A stretch of 64,000 bases of DNA from Apricaphanius iberus (GCA_028564705.1 JAPXFQ010000786.1:310001-374000), one strand, 5' to 3'. Shown: positions 21,664 through 32,328, numbered from the stretch's first letter. Translations and numbers: made by a program. The notes: generated from the sequence alone by a model not told the origin.

Positions 21664-24300
21664 CAATGCCCACAGAGTACCTTGGTGAGCAGGACAAAGG
21701 GGGATCCAATGCTCACAATGGACGTACATGGACATTCATTGCCATTCTTGGTAGACACTGGTGCTACTTTCAGCACGCTGGACAGAGTTTTACCAGACGT
21801 CCATTTGTCTGGGAACACAGTGTCTATAATGGGCATCTCTGGGGCTCCAATGATTCTCCCTGTCACTCAACCATTGCCTGTTACAGTGGGAGATCAAAGA
21901 CTATCACATCCTTTTGTCATTGCTCAAACCACGCCTGTCAACTTGTTAGGCAGAGATCTGCTTATCAAACTGGGTGCTACTATCCTGTGTACCCCTGATG
22001 GACTTATGGTGACTTTTCCGAATGGACATACACATTGCTGTGACACCATGAGTGGTCAATTTTTGCTGAAGGATGACACTTCACAAGTGGCTGATATTTT
22101 CTGGGCCAGATTGACTACGATGTCTGCACGTGAATCTTCTGCGGCTGAATTTCTGAGATGCTGGAAGCCGTGGCTGCTTGAACTCCAGCCTTTTGTTCCA
22201 CCGCCTGACCCTTTCCATGTTACCTTCCTATATGAGAGGGGCGATCCTACTTTATATCAGGAACAATTTGAAACAGAACTTGAAGGCCAAAGTTGGTCTG
22301 TGGCTTCGGGTCCATGCTTTGTGGGGAAGGAGGGTGTTGCACTGTTTACTGATCTGACTTCAGAGCAGCATAAATGGTATATGATGGAAGCTGAAGCGCT
22401 TCCTCACATTTCGCTATTGTTGCATCCAAAACATCAAGCTAAAGATTTGGGGGGAATGGTTAAAAGGGGAGTTGCATTAAAGGATTGGGTTCCTACCCAG
22501 ATACCTTCAGTCTCTTTTTCTCCTTCTTCTCAGATGTACAAAATAGACACGCAGCTCTCAGATACTACCATTTTGGAACATTTGCAGCTTTCTAGAAATC
22601 ATGGCAGAGAAAAAACAGATCATCCTGATGCAGTGGAGGCCTTAAAGGTCGTGCCTGACTCATTGTGGTCAGATGGTCCCACTGATGTCGGTCTAGTGCA
22701 AACCACACCCATCGCATTTGAGATGAAACATTCTGATCCAATTTGGCGTCCGCAGTATCCACATAAACCTCAGGCTGAGGAAGGTATTGCAGACACTATT
22801 GCAGATTTACTTGAAGTAGGAGTTTTAGAACCATCGGATTCTCTATATAACACCCCTATTCTTCCTGTGGAAAAACAAGGTACTGGTAAATACAGAATGG
22901 CACATGATTTGCGTGCTGTCAATGAGGCCCTCAAAACTCCTCCCATTGCTACACCTAATCCGTATACAGCTCTGGCATCCCTTACTCCTGATTTAAAATG
23001 GTTTACCTGCATAGATTTGGCTAATGTGTTTTTCTGTTTACCGCTCCATCCTTCTGTCAGGGATATTTTTTCATTTACATTCAGGGGCAGGAAGCTACGT
23101 TATAGTAGGCTTCCGCAGGGCTTCGCTTTAAATCCAGGTGTGTTTAATCAGGTATTGAAGCAGTCATTAAGCACTGTACAGCTCCCTCCAGGCTGTGTTC
23201 TGACCCAGTATGTGGATGATTTGCTTTTAGCGTCCCCTACTGTTGAAACGTGCATAGAAGCTACTCTAGTTGTGTTGCAACATTTGGGAAAAGAGGGATT
23301 CAAAGTCTCCCGCGATAAGCTTCAGTTGGTCAGGAAGGAAGTCCAGTTCCTGGGGCGGAGGGTGACAGCTCAAGGCGCTGGACTGACTGACACCCACAAA
23401 AATGCTATTTTGGCTCATTCTAAACCTCTCACTGTTAAATCAATGCTGTCATTTCTGGGACTGACAAATTTTTCCAGACATTATGTGCCTAATTACACGA
23501 ACCTAACTACACCACTCAGAGCGCTTGTAAATGCTCATGGTATGAAAAATTTGCATGCTAAATTAGAATGGGACATACCAGCAGAGGAGGCATTTATTAA
23601 GTTGAAACAGGCTCTAGCACAAGCAGCTGATTTAGCCACTCCTGACTATACATGTCAATTTTTTCTTAACACATCAGAGACAGATGGGGTGGTTAATGGG
23701 ATTTTGTTTCAGAAAAAAGGAGGTCAGAGACACATTCTTATGTATCTTAGCATAAAGCTGCAGGCTATTGAAATGAGACAGCCGCCTTGCACGAGACATG
23801 CAGCAGGTATTGCTCATCTAGTGGAAAAAACATCACACATTGTCAGGGGTTATCCACTTCATATTCTGACATCTCATGGAGTCATGGCATTGGTTAATTC
23901 TGAGATGTTTACTCTTTCAACTTTGCGTCAACAGCGAATTAGCAGAGTTTTGGAAGCACCGAACATTATTTTTACGCATGAAGGAATAAACATGGCTGAC
24001 CAAATGACCATCTCTGGGGAGCAGCATGACTGTGTCAGACTGAATTCGGTTGCTCAAAAGATACTTCCTGATTTGCGATCTGATCCCTTGCCTACAGGTT
24101 TTGTGCTCTATACAGATGGTTGCTGTTTTAGAGATTCGCAAGGGCAGTTGAGATCAGGTTTTGCAGTTGTTGAGCAAAATGGGGATTCACTACAGACTGT
24201 CGTTTCAGGGAAGCTGGACATATATATATATATGTGTGTGTGTGTGTGTTTTAAAGCTGCAACTAAAATCTTGGCTCACATAATTCTGCTACAGACATAG
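21664..24300 (+). CDS. pol: endogenous retrovirus pol: protease, 2H-like block, RT, start of RNase H
   Basis: This frame is open for 2.6 kb directly after the gag TGA. Counting from 21682, an aspartic protease has LVDTGATFSTLD (residues 23-34) and LLGRDLL near 90. A block at about 110-330 carries FHVTFLYERG (H179) and PHISLLLHP (H242), resembling a 2H phosphoesterase. Reverse transcriptase spans about 345-720, with KYRMAHDLRAVNEAL, CIDLANVFF, LPQGFALNPGVF and the catalytic YVDDLLLA (YVDD at 510-513). A connection domain follows, then RNase H begins at FVLYTDGCCF (about 805). The retroviral sequence stops near residue 840, where it runs into a TA/TG microsatellite. The rest of RNase H, integrase and env are absent. 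Expression would need readthrough of TGA. The class is inferred from YVDD and the gag-stop-pol layout. Confidence 0.9.
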   Translation, partial: QCPQSTLVSRTKGDPMLTMDVHGHSLPFLVDTGATFSTLDRVLPDVHLSGNTVSIMGISGAPMILPVTQPLPVTVGDQRLSHPFVIAQTTPVNLLGRDLLIKLGATILCTPDGLMVTFPNGHTHCCDTMSGQFLLKDDTSQVADIFWARLTTMSARESSAAEFLRCWKPWLLELQPFVPPPDPFHVTFLYERGDPTLYQEQFETELEGQSWSVASGPCFVGKEGVALFTDLTSEQHKWYMMEAEALPHISLLLHPKHQAKDLGGMVKRGVALKDWVPTQIPSVSFSPSSQMYKIDTQLSDTTILEHLQLSRNHGREKTDHPDAVEALKVVPDSLWSDGPTDVGLVQTTPIAFEMKHSDPIWRPQYPHKPQAEEGIADTIADLLEVGVLEPSDSLYNTPILPVEKQGTGKYRMAHDLRAVNEALKTPPIATPNPYTALASLTPDLKWFTCIDLANVFFCLPLHPSVRDIFSFTFRGRKLRYSRLPQGFALNPGVFNQVLKQSLSTVQLPPGCVLTQYVDDLLLASPTVETCIEATLVVLQHLGKEGFKVSRDKLQLVRKEVQFLGRRVTAQGAGLTDTHKNAILAHSKPLTVKSMLSFLGLTNFSRHYVPNYTNLTTPLRALVNAHGMKNLHAKLEWDIPAEEAFIKLKQALAQAADLATPDYTCQFFLNTSETDGVVNGILFQKKGGQRHILMYLSIKLQAIEMRQPPCTRHAAGIAHLVEKTSHIVRGYPLHILTSHGVMALVNSEMFTLSTLRQQRISRVLEAPNIIFTHEGINMADQMTISGEQHDCVRLNSVAQKILPDLRSDPLPTGFVLYTDGCCFRDSQGQLRSGFAVVEQNGDSLQTVVSGKLDIYIYMCVCVCFKAATKILAHIILLQT
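24219..24250. repeat. (TA)n(TG)n microsatellite
   Basis: About 12 bp of TA repeats then about 18 bp of TG repeats, exactly where the retroviral RNase H sequence is lost. Confidence 0.9.
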
Positions 24301-26599
24301 TTATTTGATGGAATCCCTCTTCCCAACATGTCTTGCCTTCGGTACAGAATGTGTCCATTAGTGAAAGCATTTGCTACCCCCACAGCTTGCCTAGGCAGAA
24401 TGAAAGGTCTGCATCCACCTCCTAAGAATTAAAGCCATATAGCAATTGAATGGCTGTATGCAATTAAAGGTAAATTAAGGGCTGCCTGGAAAGAAAAAAA
24501 AAAATGCTTCAGCAAAAATTCATTTAAAAGAAGGAAGCTGCGTGCTAGTCCAAACATTGCATGAAGAATCAAGAGGCCAAAAACGCCTTAGACAATAATC
24601 ATCGGAAAGGGCATTTTTGAATTACTGATTTGCAAGAGGTTGCTTGGGCTTTTTTGTGTTAGTCTGTTACAAAAGTTTTTGAGTACTTATAAACTCCCCA
24701 AAGGTTAACTTATTGGCTTGTGCAATTTATCTTTCTTTCTTCAGATGAATCCCTTTTTGATTCTCTAAATCATGCTGTTCTGCTTTTTTATGTCAGTACT
24801 TTCAAGAAGGTCTACCATTTTTACTTTTTGGACCAAGCAGAACAGACTCATCAGACTTAATTTTAAAGGGCTAAACACACTGCTGGCACATGTGGTTCTC
24901 TCATTCCATCACCTATCTAACAGCTGCTTGTGCTTTTATTATTATTTAATTGGTTTTCGTGTATACTGTGACAATGATCTTTCATTTTTAAGAAATGGCA
25001 AACATTGCTAAATGTCCCGTTGAATGTTTGGTCCTTTGGATTGGTAAGTAACTATTCTGCTTTTCCCTGGGAACAGATAAAACAATGTATTCACATCTTC
25101 ACAGCATCCCTGTTGACACTTGTTTTCCTGTTCTGTGCAGGCTACACAATCATCAATTCTACTGAAATGGCCTTTGGCTGAAAGGTATTGCTGAACCTGC
25201 ATCACATGTCTTTTGTGTGTAGGTTGCAATTCCTGCTTTCCAGAATCTTTCCATGCTTGTTAATTTAAGCCAGCTGGAATATTGACAGAGAAAGGCTGCA
25301 GAACACCATGAGCACAGTGGAAACATGTCAGACCAGGTGGAGAGAGTCTATAGTTATTAAGAAAAATCTAATTTTGTATGTCATTGATTATTTGTGGGGG
25401 TCAAGCAGGGTGATATCAATACTAAACACAAAGCCGAAAGATAAAAATAATGATTAATGAGGGGAGCTTGAATGGATGATTGAATGGAGTACTTGCTTTG
25501 CTGATAATTTTTTAATTTAACGGAGATGTCGTGTTTAGCACTTGATTAAATCTCATTGAAGAAAATAGGTAATTTTGCATGCAAATGAGGGCAGATGTTT
25601 ATCTCACCAACATTAGTCCATCTCTGATAATTTTTTGCATCTCCGCTTAAATAAGGTAATCCACTTATGATGATTAGTTTGACTTTTTCATACTTCAAAG
25701 ATTTCTTTCTTTGCATTTATTTGGAAGATTTATGCTTTTCCGAACTAATGCTGATGTAATGGTTGACCAATCCAAACAACAGCGTTCATGATTTATAATG
25801 AACTGGTGAGTTTTGTTTTCCATCAGTCCAAAATAAAGTATATCACAAAACCATTAAATTGAGCCTTCATCCATCTGACAAGGATTCTGTGTGAACACAC
25901 TTTGCTCTGCTTTTGGTCCGCATTTGAAGACACGTCTCACCAGCAGGTGCCTTTCCAACTTGTCACACAAGGCTGTCAGCTATTGTGACATTCAATTACT
26001 CTTTTAGTGCCTGCCATCACGAAGGTGCCTCAACTGGAGCAAAGGAGGTCACTTCATCCCTCATCTGATTGGCTGATTTGGCCCGGTCAAGAGAGCAAGT
26101 TTTACAGACCGAAATGAAAAGCTTTGAGCACACCTGACAGGGATTACGAGGACAGTGCAAAAGGGCATGCTCTTTTTAATATTTTTTCAGTATCGGAGTC
26201 ACAAAAAAAGAAGAATGCTTTGGAAATCCATGGGGGGGTTGTGTTTGCTGAGTATCCAAACTAAAAAAAAAAACACAAAAAAAACACACAAATACATACA
26301 CAAATACTTTTACTTTAACAGCTAAACTTATGCATTTACAGGGAGAAAATGGAAAGTCCTCCCCGGTGGTTCAAACACTTGTTCAAACCCATTTTGTTGC
26401 AAGGCAACAGTGTTAACAAGTGTGCCCCCATGTGGCCCTACATCAAATTAAGTTCTCAGTATTATTTATTTTTGATAACAATTTTGTGAGAATGTATATT
26501 TGCTAAATAAAGTATAGTAAACATAGTAGATGGTTTGCTTCACCAAATACACAGAAGAATTTTCCGGTGAATGTGTCAGCATTCATGCATATGTTTTAA
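24301..26599. other. apparently single-copy DNA, no gene recognised
   Basis: No repeat family is recognised. An acceptor-like TCTTTCTTTCTTCAG ends at 24745 and a donor-like GGTAAGTAA begins near 25043, but frames between them are short. At 25420-25760 is an AT-rich stretch with homeobox-type TAAT cores and a perfect octamer ATGCAAAT (25579-25586), which could be a conserved non-coding element. A-rich low complexity at 26263-26310. Confidence 0.4.
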
Positions 26600-26735
26600 T
26601 CTTTCTGTTATTTACATTTTGTGGGTAGTAATCTAGAACTTGTTCCTCGGAGGAATCCCAAGGCATTTCCAGGCCAGCCGAGAGACATAGTCCCTCCAGC
26701 GTTTTCTTGGTCTTCCTCTAGGCCTCCTACCAGTG
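26600..26735 (-). mobile_element. RTE/Rex3-type LINE C-terminal remnant
   Basis: On the minus strand it reads GRPRKRWRDYVSRLAWKCLG, the C-terminal signature of RTE-type (Rex3-like) fish LINEs, then decays. Only the last about 40 codons remain. Confidence 0.65.
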
Positions 26736-27130
26736 GTGAGATTCTATAGCTGAGGATCGGACATCCAAGGTCCCCGCCTTCAGGCACCGCCCATCCTACG
26801 TTGCACCCAACTCCTATGGCCCCTCCCATAGTTGGTAAGAGGTGGGAAGGATGCCCATGTTGACTCTTCGGGCTGACCCTGGCCGGGATCCATCGGTAAA
26901 GGCCCGGCCACCAGGTGCTCGCCAACATGCCCCACCTCCAGGCCTGTCTCCAGAGGGGGGCCCTGGTGACCAATGTCCGGTAAAGGGAACACAAAAGTGG
27001 AAGTATCAAAGTCCAAAGTTTCTGTTCTTTGGGCTGCAATTTGTCTCTTCCCTCATCTAGGGCCAGTTTTCCATGGGTGACCCTACCAGGGGCATAAATT
27101 CCCCGACAACTTAGCTCCTTGGATCATTGG
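26736..27130 (+). repeat. dispersed fish repeat, class uncertain
   Basis: Locally GC-rich sequence including GTAAAGGCCCGGCCACCAGG and CCCCACCTCCAGGCCTG, then TGGGTGACCCTACCAGGGGC and CTCCTTGGATCATTGGGACA. I know similar text as a high-copy fish repeat but cannot name its class. It may be attached to the LINE remnant before it. Confidence 0.5.
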
Positions 27131-27481
27131 GACACCTAAACCTGTTCATACCAATAAGGTTTGTTGGGACAAAATTTTCACGAACAAACTAAACAGACTA
27201 CATTTCCCAGCTTCCTTAGCTGTGCTCCCACTACATTCCCACTGGTCCATGCAGATTAATGAGATCACAAAGGCAGGGAAAGGAATCCCTTGAAACTTCG
27301 AAGTACAAGCTGAACAGCTCCAACGCTCCTGTTTAGTGCATCTATGAAATCTTCCTAATGTGTGTTTTTTTACATTCTTGTTCTATTGTCGTTAAACAAC
27401 TGTTAATTTAATTAATTAAGATCAGTTTAGTAGCTTAGTTTTCATGCTAGTAGGATCAATGGTATTTATTGGCTTTAAAGT
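27131..27481 (+). other. possible LTR-derived sequence
   Basis: Contains TGTTGGGACAAAATTTTCAC and CTACATTTCCCAGC, styles common in fish LTRs. It could be the start of the LTR continued at 28026 and 31182, but the boundary is not demonstrated. Confidence 0.25.
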
Positions 27482-27490
27482 TGATATAAT

Positions 27491-28016
27491 TTTTTTTTAA
27501 AATTATTTTATCCCACGTTTTTTTTCCCATTATCACCCAGTGTACGTCCCTAAGTCTAGTCCTGAGGATTGCTCTCGCTCCCTCCGCTAACCCAAGGAGG
27601 GCCTACACCAGGCTCAAGCCTCCTTGCTTTGAGGAGTGATGAACCCTTCTTTTCACCTGAGGGGTTGGGGATTCCCCAGCTGGACGTAGCGCGTGGAAGG
27701 ATCACGTTATTCCAGCGAGATCCTCCCCAATCCCTCAGGCGCCCCGGTTAGCCAGGAGGGGGTGGTGTACAGCCCAGAACTAGTGCATGTTTTTGCAGAA
27801 GTAGCTCACATTAGCTACTCAAGGGAACACGGGGAGAACATGCAAACTCCACACAGAAAGGCCCTTTCGCCAACCCTACCCAGGGTGTGGTGCTGATGAT
27901 ATGGAGGAACAGACACACCCTCAGCACCCACAGCGTCCCCGGCGGGAAAATCGAACCCAGGACGTTCTAGCTGTGAGGTGAGCTGCGCTACCATCTGCGC
28001 CATCATGCTCCTAAGC
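27491..28016 (-). mobile_element. tRNA-headed SINE, copy A
   Basis: On the minus strand the right end starts with a tRNA-like head, GATGGCGCAGATGGTAGCGC (A box) and GGGTTCGATTTTCCCG (B box). The core contains GAGTTTGCATGTTCTCCCCG and the element ends in an A-rich tail. It is flanked by TGATATAAT at 27482-27490 and at 28017-28025, a clear 9-bp target duplication. It is 526 bp long and non-coding. Copies: 42033-42535 (about the same length) and a related shorter element at 32411-32778. Confidence 0.82.
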
Positions 28017-28025
28017 TGATATAAT

Positions 28026-28311
28026 AAATATTTTTTTTAATTGTTGCAGGATCCGGTAGGATCCAGCAGATGGTGCCATTTCCTTTTTCCTCCCTCAGGT
28101 GCTGTGTTTTGGTTGACACACCAGGAGCTGGTTACCTCATCAGCTCTGCTGCATTTAAGGAGAGCTGTGCCACTAGACGGGCGTCAGATGATTCCGTTCT
28201 TAGGAGTGGTAATTGACCTCTACTCTGTTCTACCCAAGAGTTTTTTCTTCTTCGACTTATCTGTGTTGTCCTCCTTGTTCTCCAGTTGTCCTCCCGAGCT
28301 GCTCCCTCTGA
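28026..28311 (+). mobile_element. Gypsy-like LTR, left part
   Basis: Contains TGCTGCATTTAAGGAGAGCTG, a TATA-like context used in fish Ty3/Gypsy LTRs, followed by a pyrimidine-rich stretch. The sequence is interrupted at TCTGGGTTCC by the poly(T) start of a retroposon and resumes at 31182. Confidence 0.45.
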
Positions 28312-28319
28312 TCTGGGTT

Positions 28320-28321
<2 letters not shown>

Positions 28322-28364
<43 letters not shown>

Positions 28365-31169
28365 GTGTCCTGTCTAGCAGTATGCTACTCAGAATTGGTG
28401 TCTGAGTACCAAGTACAAGCCCAACAGTTTTACTTTCCCAAGCAGAGTATTACAGCTTCGCTGTAGTACGCCACTTGATGTATATGTATGAAAAATCTTT
28501 ATTAGTGATTACTGTGGGTTCAATTTCCTGACGTCATGGACATTAAACTGAGACAAGAAGGGAGAAAGGAAGAAGGTGAAGAAAAGAAACCGGACCAACA
28601 GAGGGGCGAACCGATGACACACGACAGGGAGGCAAATAAAGAACACAAGAAAACATCCCAGTCCTCCACCTCTGCCGGACGGCAGAGAAACAGTAATACA
28701 AAACAAAAACAACAAAGTGTACAGAACCAAACCAATAGTTCGGATCTGGTAGAATAAACAAAGAATTACACATTCACTACACACAAGCATTGATTAATGA
28801 ACATAATACAAATGTTTCTGGTAAGCTCCTGTGAACAACTAACTAATGATGATAACCTCAGCTTAAGATATGTCCGTCCTCACCTATGTCCCCACACCTA
28901 TGTGTGTGCGAGCATGCAGGTCGGAATAAGGTTTCCCCATGCAAGTGATTGATAGCTGGTGTAAGGAACCGTCAATCCGTCCTACAGGAATCGGCACAGA
29001 CATGGAGGAGGCAAGAGATGTATGCATCCAGCGTCCCACAGAGTACAGAGTCCACAGGCGGATCAGCGCAGGGTCGATCACCCGCCAAGAGGGGAACAGA
29101 TGGAAGCCCCAGGGGAGCACCCACCAGCCGCGATGCTGGGGCCCGAGAGATCGCAGTGACGAGCCCACGGGCTCCGCCGGTAACCGGCTACGCCAGGGCG
29201 GGCCCGGACCAGGAACCGGAGGCCACGGGGACCAGGGGCACCCCACCCCCCAGCGGGGCCCCAACCAGGGACCAGCCGACAAGGGTCCCCCGCCGCCGCC
29301 GCAGGCAAGGAGGACCCGCAGCCAACCGACGGACAACACACGCCGCCGCCACCCCGGACCAGTACCCACCGCCAACAACCCGGCCCGCCCCCACACATCC
29401 ACACGCCAGGGAGCCACAGCGGATGTACGCCCTCCCCAGGCCGCGCCCAGCCGGCACCTGGACATCCAGATCTTCCAGCTCCAGGGTCCAGATCCCGCCC
29501 CACGTGGGGCGCCAAGATCAGGGGCCCAGCCAATGCCGGACAGCCCCACCAGGCGAACAGACCAGCCAGCTGAAGTCCTGGAACCGGCAGGAGGATTGGG
29601 CGCCAGGCACGGTCCCCACCGATCCACCGGACGGCACCAACCTATTCTACAAACCCGGCACCCCCATAAGAGGTGCCCCAGTCAATCCAAGGAGGACATC
29701 GGCCCGAAACAGCGGCCGCCCGACACACCGGACCACCCAGGACCCGCCCGACATGCACCAGGACCGAGCCGGGCCGCAACCGGGACCCCCAGCCCCAGGC
29801 ATCGAGAGTCATCATCAACCAGCGGGCAGGAGCAACCATCACCGACGGGGAGTGACGGGGAGGGAAGAAGATGCATCAGGCCAGAGAGCAGCCAAACACC
29901 CAACCTGACAGGTAGACATAGACAGACAGAGACACTCATACGTACCCTCCCTTTCTTGTGTACACATTCTTACAAATACAGGACATACGAAAAAAGGACG
30001 CTATACCCTCATTCATACCCCCCATACGTACACTATACTCCATACTCCCAGGCCCAGGGACAGACACCCCAGTAGAGAACCCTGCCCCTGCACCCAGGAG
30101 ACAGACCCCTTTGCCCACCAGGACGGGGACAAGTAGACCGCCAAGGCCCCACACCGGCAAGAGCAGCCCACCAGCCCAGGACCCCGACCAGACGGCGTGA
30201 TGTTCTATCCGGGCTCCGACCCCTGATGGTCCAACGAACAGGGGTGTGGAAAGACCCCCCAGCCTCTCTCCCCCAGCTCAATGTGGTGTTGTTGCGTGTT
30301 GTTCTAATGTGCACTTAAAACAGAGGGGGGGGACATGGGAATACTGCCGGGTACCCCCATCTCCCCCCCCGGGCCCTCAGTGTCTAGATGCGTTTAACCA
30401 GTGGGTGCCGGCACCACAGGCGAGGCCCCCTCAACGGGGGGGTCTCGCCTGTGGCGCCACACCGCCAGGTCCCTACATGTGCGTTCCCTGTAAATGTTGC
30501 AAGTGTAGTGTCTAAATTGCTCAATAAAATCGGGACCCAGGCCGCCACCGGGTAGCGAAGACGGAAGCTCCATCCCGCACCCCTGTGACGTGCCCACGTC
30601 CCAAGGCCTTGTGAATGGTAGAATGAAGGAGCAGGTGGACAGAGGCATGGGGATGGGGAGAAAATAACTGGGGTGACCATTGCCAACCCCAGGGAGCCAG
30701 CTCCCCTGCTGACTCCAATAGGCACCCCCGTTCGGCCCGATCCACCAGGGGTGGGAGGCCCCAGCACGTCCAGTCGGGGCCCACGGCAGCGGTACCGCCG
30801 AGCCCCATGGGGGCCCCGGCAATCCACCAGCCCCCATGCCAGGGGCATACCTAAATCCTCCCCAACATTCACACTGCTAACAAAACACATGTCACTAGAC
30901 ACCCAGGTTGAGTTTAGCCCCCCCTCACCCTCAACGCCCTCCCCCCTCCCGTCCCAAGCGCACCCCGTTAAAAAGAGCGCCTGTGCTAGATGGTAAAAAG
31001 CCTCCCCGCCAATAAGAGACGCCCCAGGCACCGCCAGCGTCCGAGGACCCCCGGGCCGAGGCCGGAACCCGGCGCACCACCGACTCGGGTACCCCGGACA
31101 TGCCGCGCCAGGCCCGTGAGCAGACCGAAGTCCCGGGCGGCCAATCCCCAGGCCGACATCCTCCAGCCT
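28322..31169 (-). mobile_element. GC-rich poly(A) retroposon, copy 1
   Basis: A 40-bp T run (28322-28361) is the poly(A) tail of an element on the minus strand. On that strand AATAAAGATTTTTCATAC lies upstream of the tail. The element is flanked by TCTGGGTTCCTT on both sides (from 28312 and from 31170), a target duplication of 10-12 bp. The 2.85-kb body is strikingly GC-rich against AT-rich surroundings. Long frames exist on both strands (up to 378 codons), but all are proline/arginine- or glycine-rich with no domain, as expected when GC-rich DNA lacks stops. No reverse transcriptase is present. A second copy is at 61989-63762. Confidence 0.72.
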
Positions 31170-31181
31170 TCTGGGTTCCTT

Positions 31182-31611
31182 GATAAATCCACTGCGTCCC
31201 CCAAGGTCTCAGTCCCGGACTCCTCCACCGACGCTCGTCTCCCTGGGGTTTTTTGGCCGCTCCTCCTAGATGCTGTCGCTGCTCCTGGTGGCTCAGTCCG
31301 GACTCTCAGCACTACCTACACCTATAACAAAGAGGATTCACCTGGCATTCATACGGCTCTCTAAGGTCTCTGGATTCTGGATCCTTACCTCTCTCTCCTG
31401 TCAGGATACAAAGTTCCTCCAGTGAGTTCTTCCTCGTCATTTTCTATGAAGAAAATCCTCACCTTATATTCTTACCTTCCAGTGGCGTCCTCCGTGTCTC
31501 ACCACCCGGTCCACTCCACTCTGAATTCACCAACAACGACTTTAAATAAAACATCTTAAACTTTTTCCTGGAGTCTGAGTTCTGCTGTGTAACTTATGAG
31601 TCAATCTGAAC
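31182..31611 (+). mobile_element. Gypsy-like LTR, right part
   Basis: Continues the LTR after the retroposon. It has AATAAAACATC near 31546, then CTTTTTCCTGGAGTCTGAG, and ends AACCCACCATGACA, a usual ending for fish Gypsy LTRs. No primer site or internal region follows, so this is probably a solo LTR. Confidence 0.45.
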
Positions 31612-32328
31612 CCACCATGACAGTTTGTGCTTATTTTGGTATGTGCACGCTATTATTTCTTTCCACAATGTTGAACTCAATCCTTTATAAGAGACTGAGT
31701 GCCTGCTTCTTCTTTTATTCATGAACGGAATGAATAGTGCCAAGTTTTATTTGTTAAAAAAATAAACATAAACCTCATCAGTAATTACATTAAAGATCTC
31801 CTTCACCGGTGTTTTTACGAATTTTTAAGTGTTCTGTGGTATGTAAGAATGACATCTGATTGCCATCGGTTTCTGTAAAAAAAAAGAAAATTCCAAGTCT
31901 GTTTCAGTATATTCCAGTTCAGTGTGGGAGTGGGCATGGGGACTTGACACAATGTGGGGTGCTTGCTCAGTAAGATTAATGGCATGCAAGTTTCTGTACT
32001 CTCATTGGCTAACTGCAACACTACTCGTACACTGGTTTACTAAAATCAGTAACATGAGACAAAAATGGTCAAGCTATTTATGATTAGATGGAGTTTACCA
32101 ACCAGTTTAGGCAGCATTACCAAAACAAGACTGGACTCCAATGTGATACTGGCTGCAGCAGGACTCAACATTGGAGCTACCACAGTTACAGTCTTCAGTG
32201 AACCACACGCCGCAGGCAGACAGGTATTTGGCGCCACGGTCTCCGTCTTTGCTATGAGTTACTCCTTGATAGGTTATTGTCTTCCGCTTAGCTTGAATCC
32301 AGCGAGTTGTCTCTTCTGATTTGTTTCT

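Noticed and set aside
28884..29627. Gly/Trp-rich minus-strand frame of 247 codons
   Set aside because: Although on the sense strand of the retroposon, it is low-complexity and interrupted in copy 2 by shifts; no family features.
28939..30075. Long proline/arginine-rich frames (319 and 378 codons) that recur in the second copy at 62455-63380
   Set aside because: Frames of similar length exist on both strands and in several phases. GC-rich DNA has few stops, and there is no domain. The reading phases relative to the start differ between copies, so coding is not supported.
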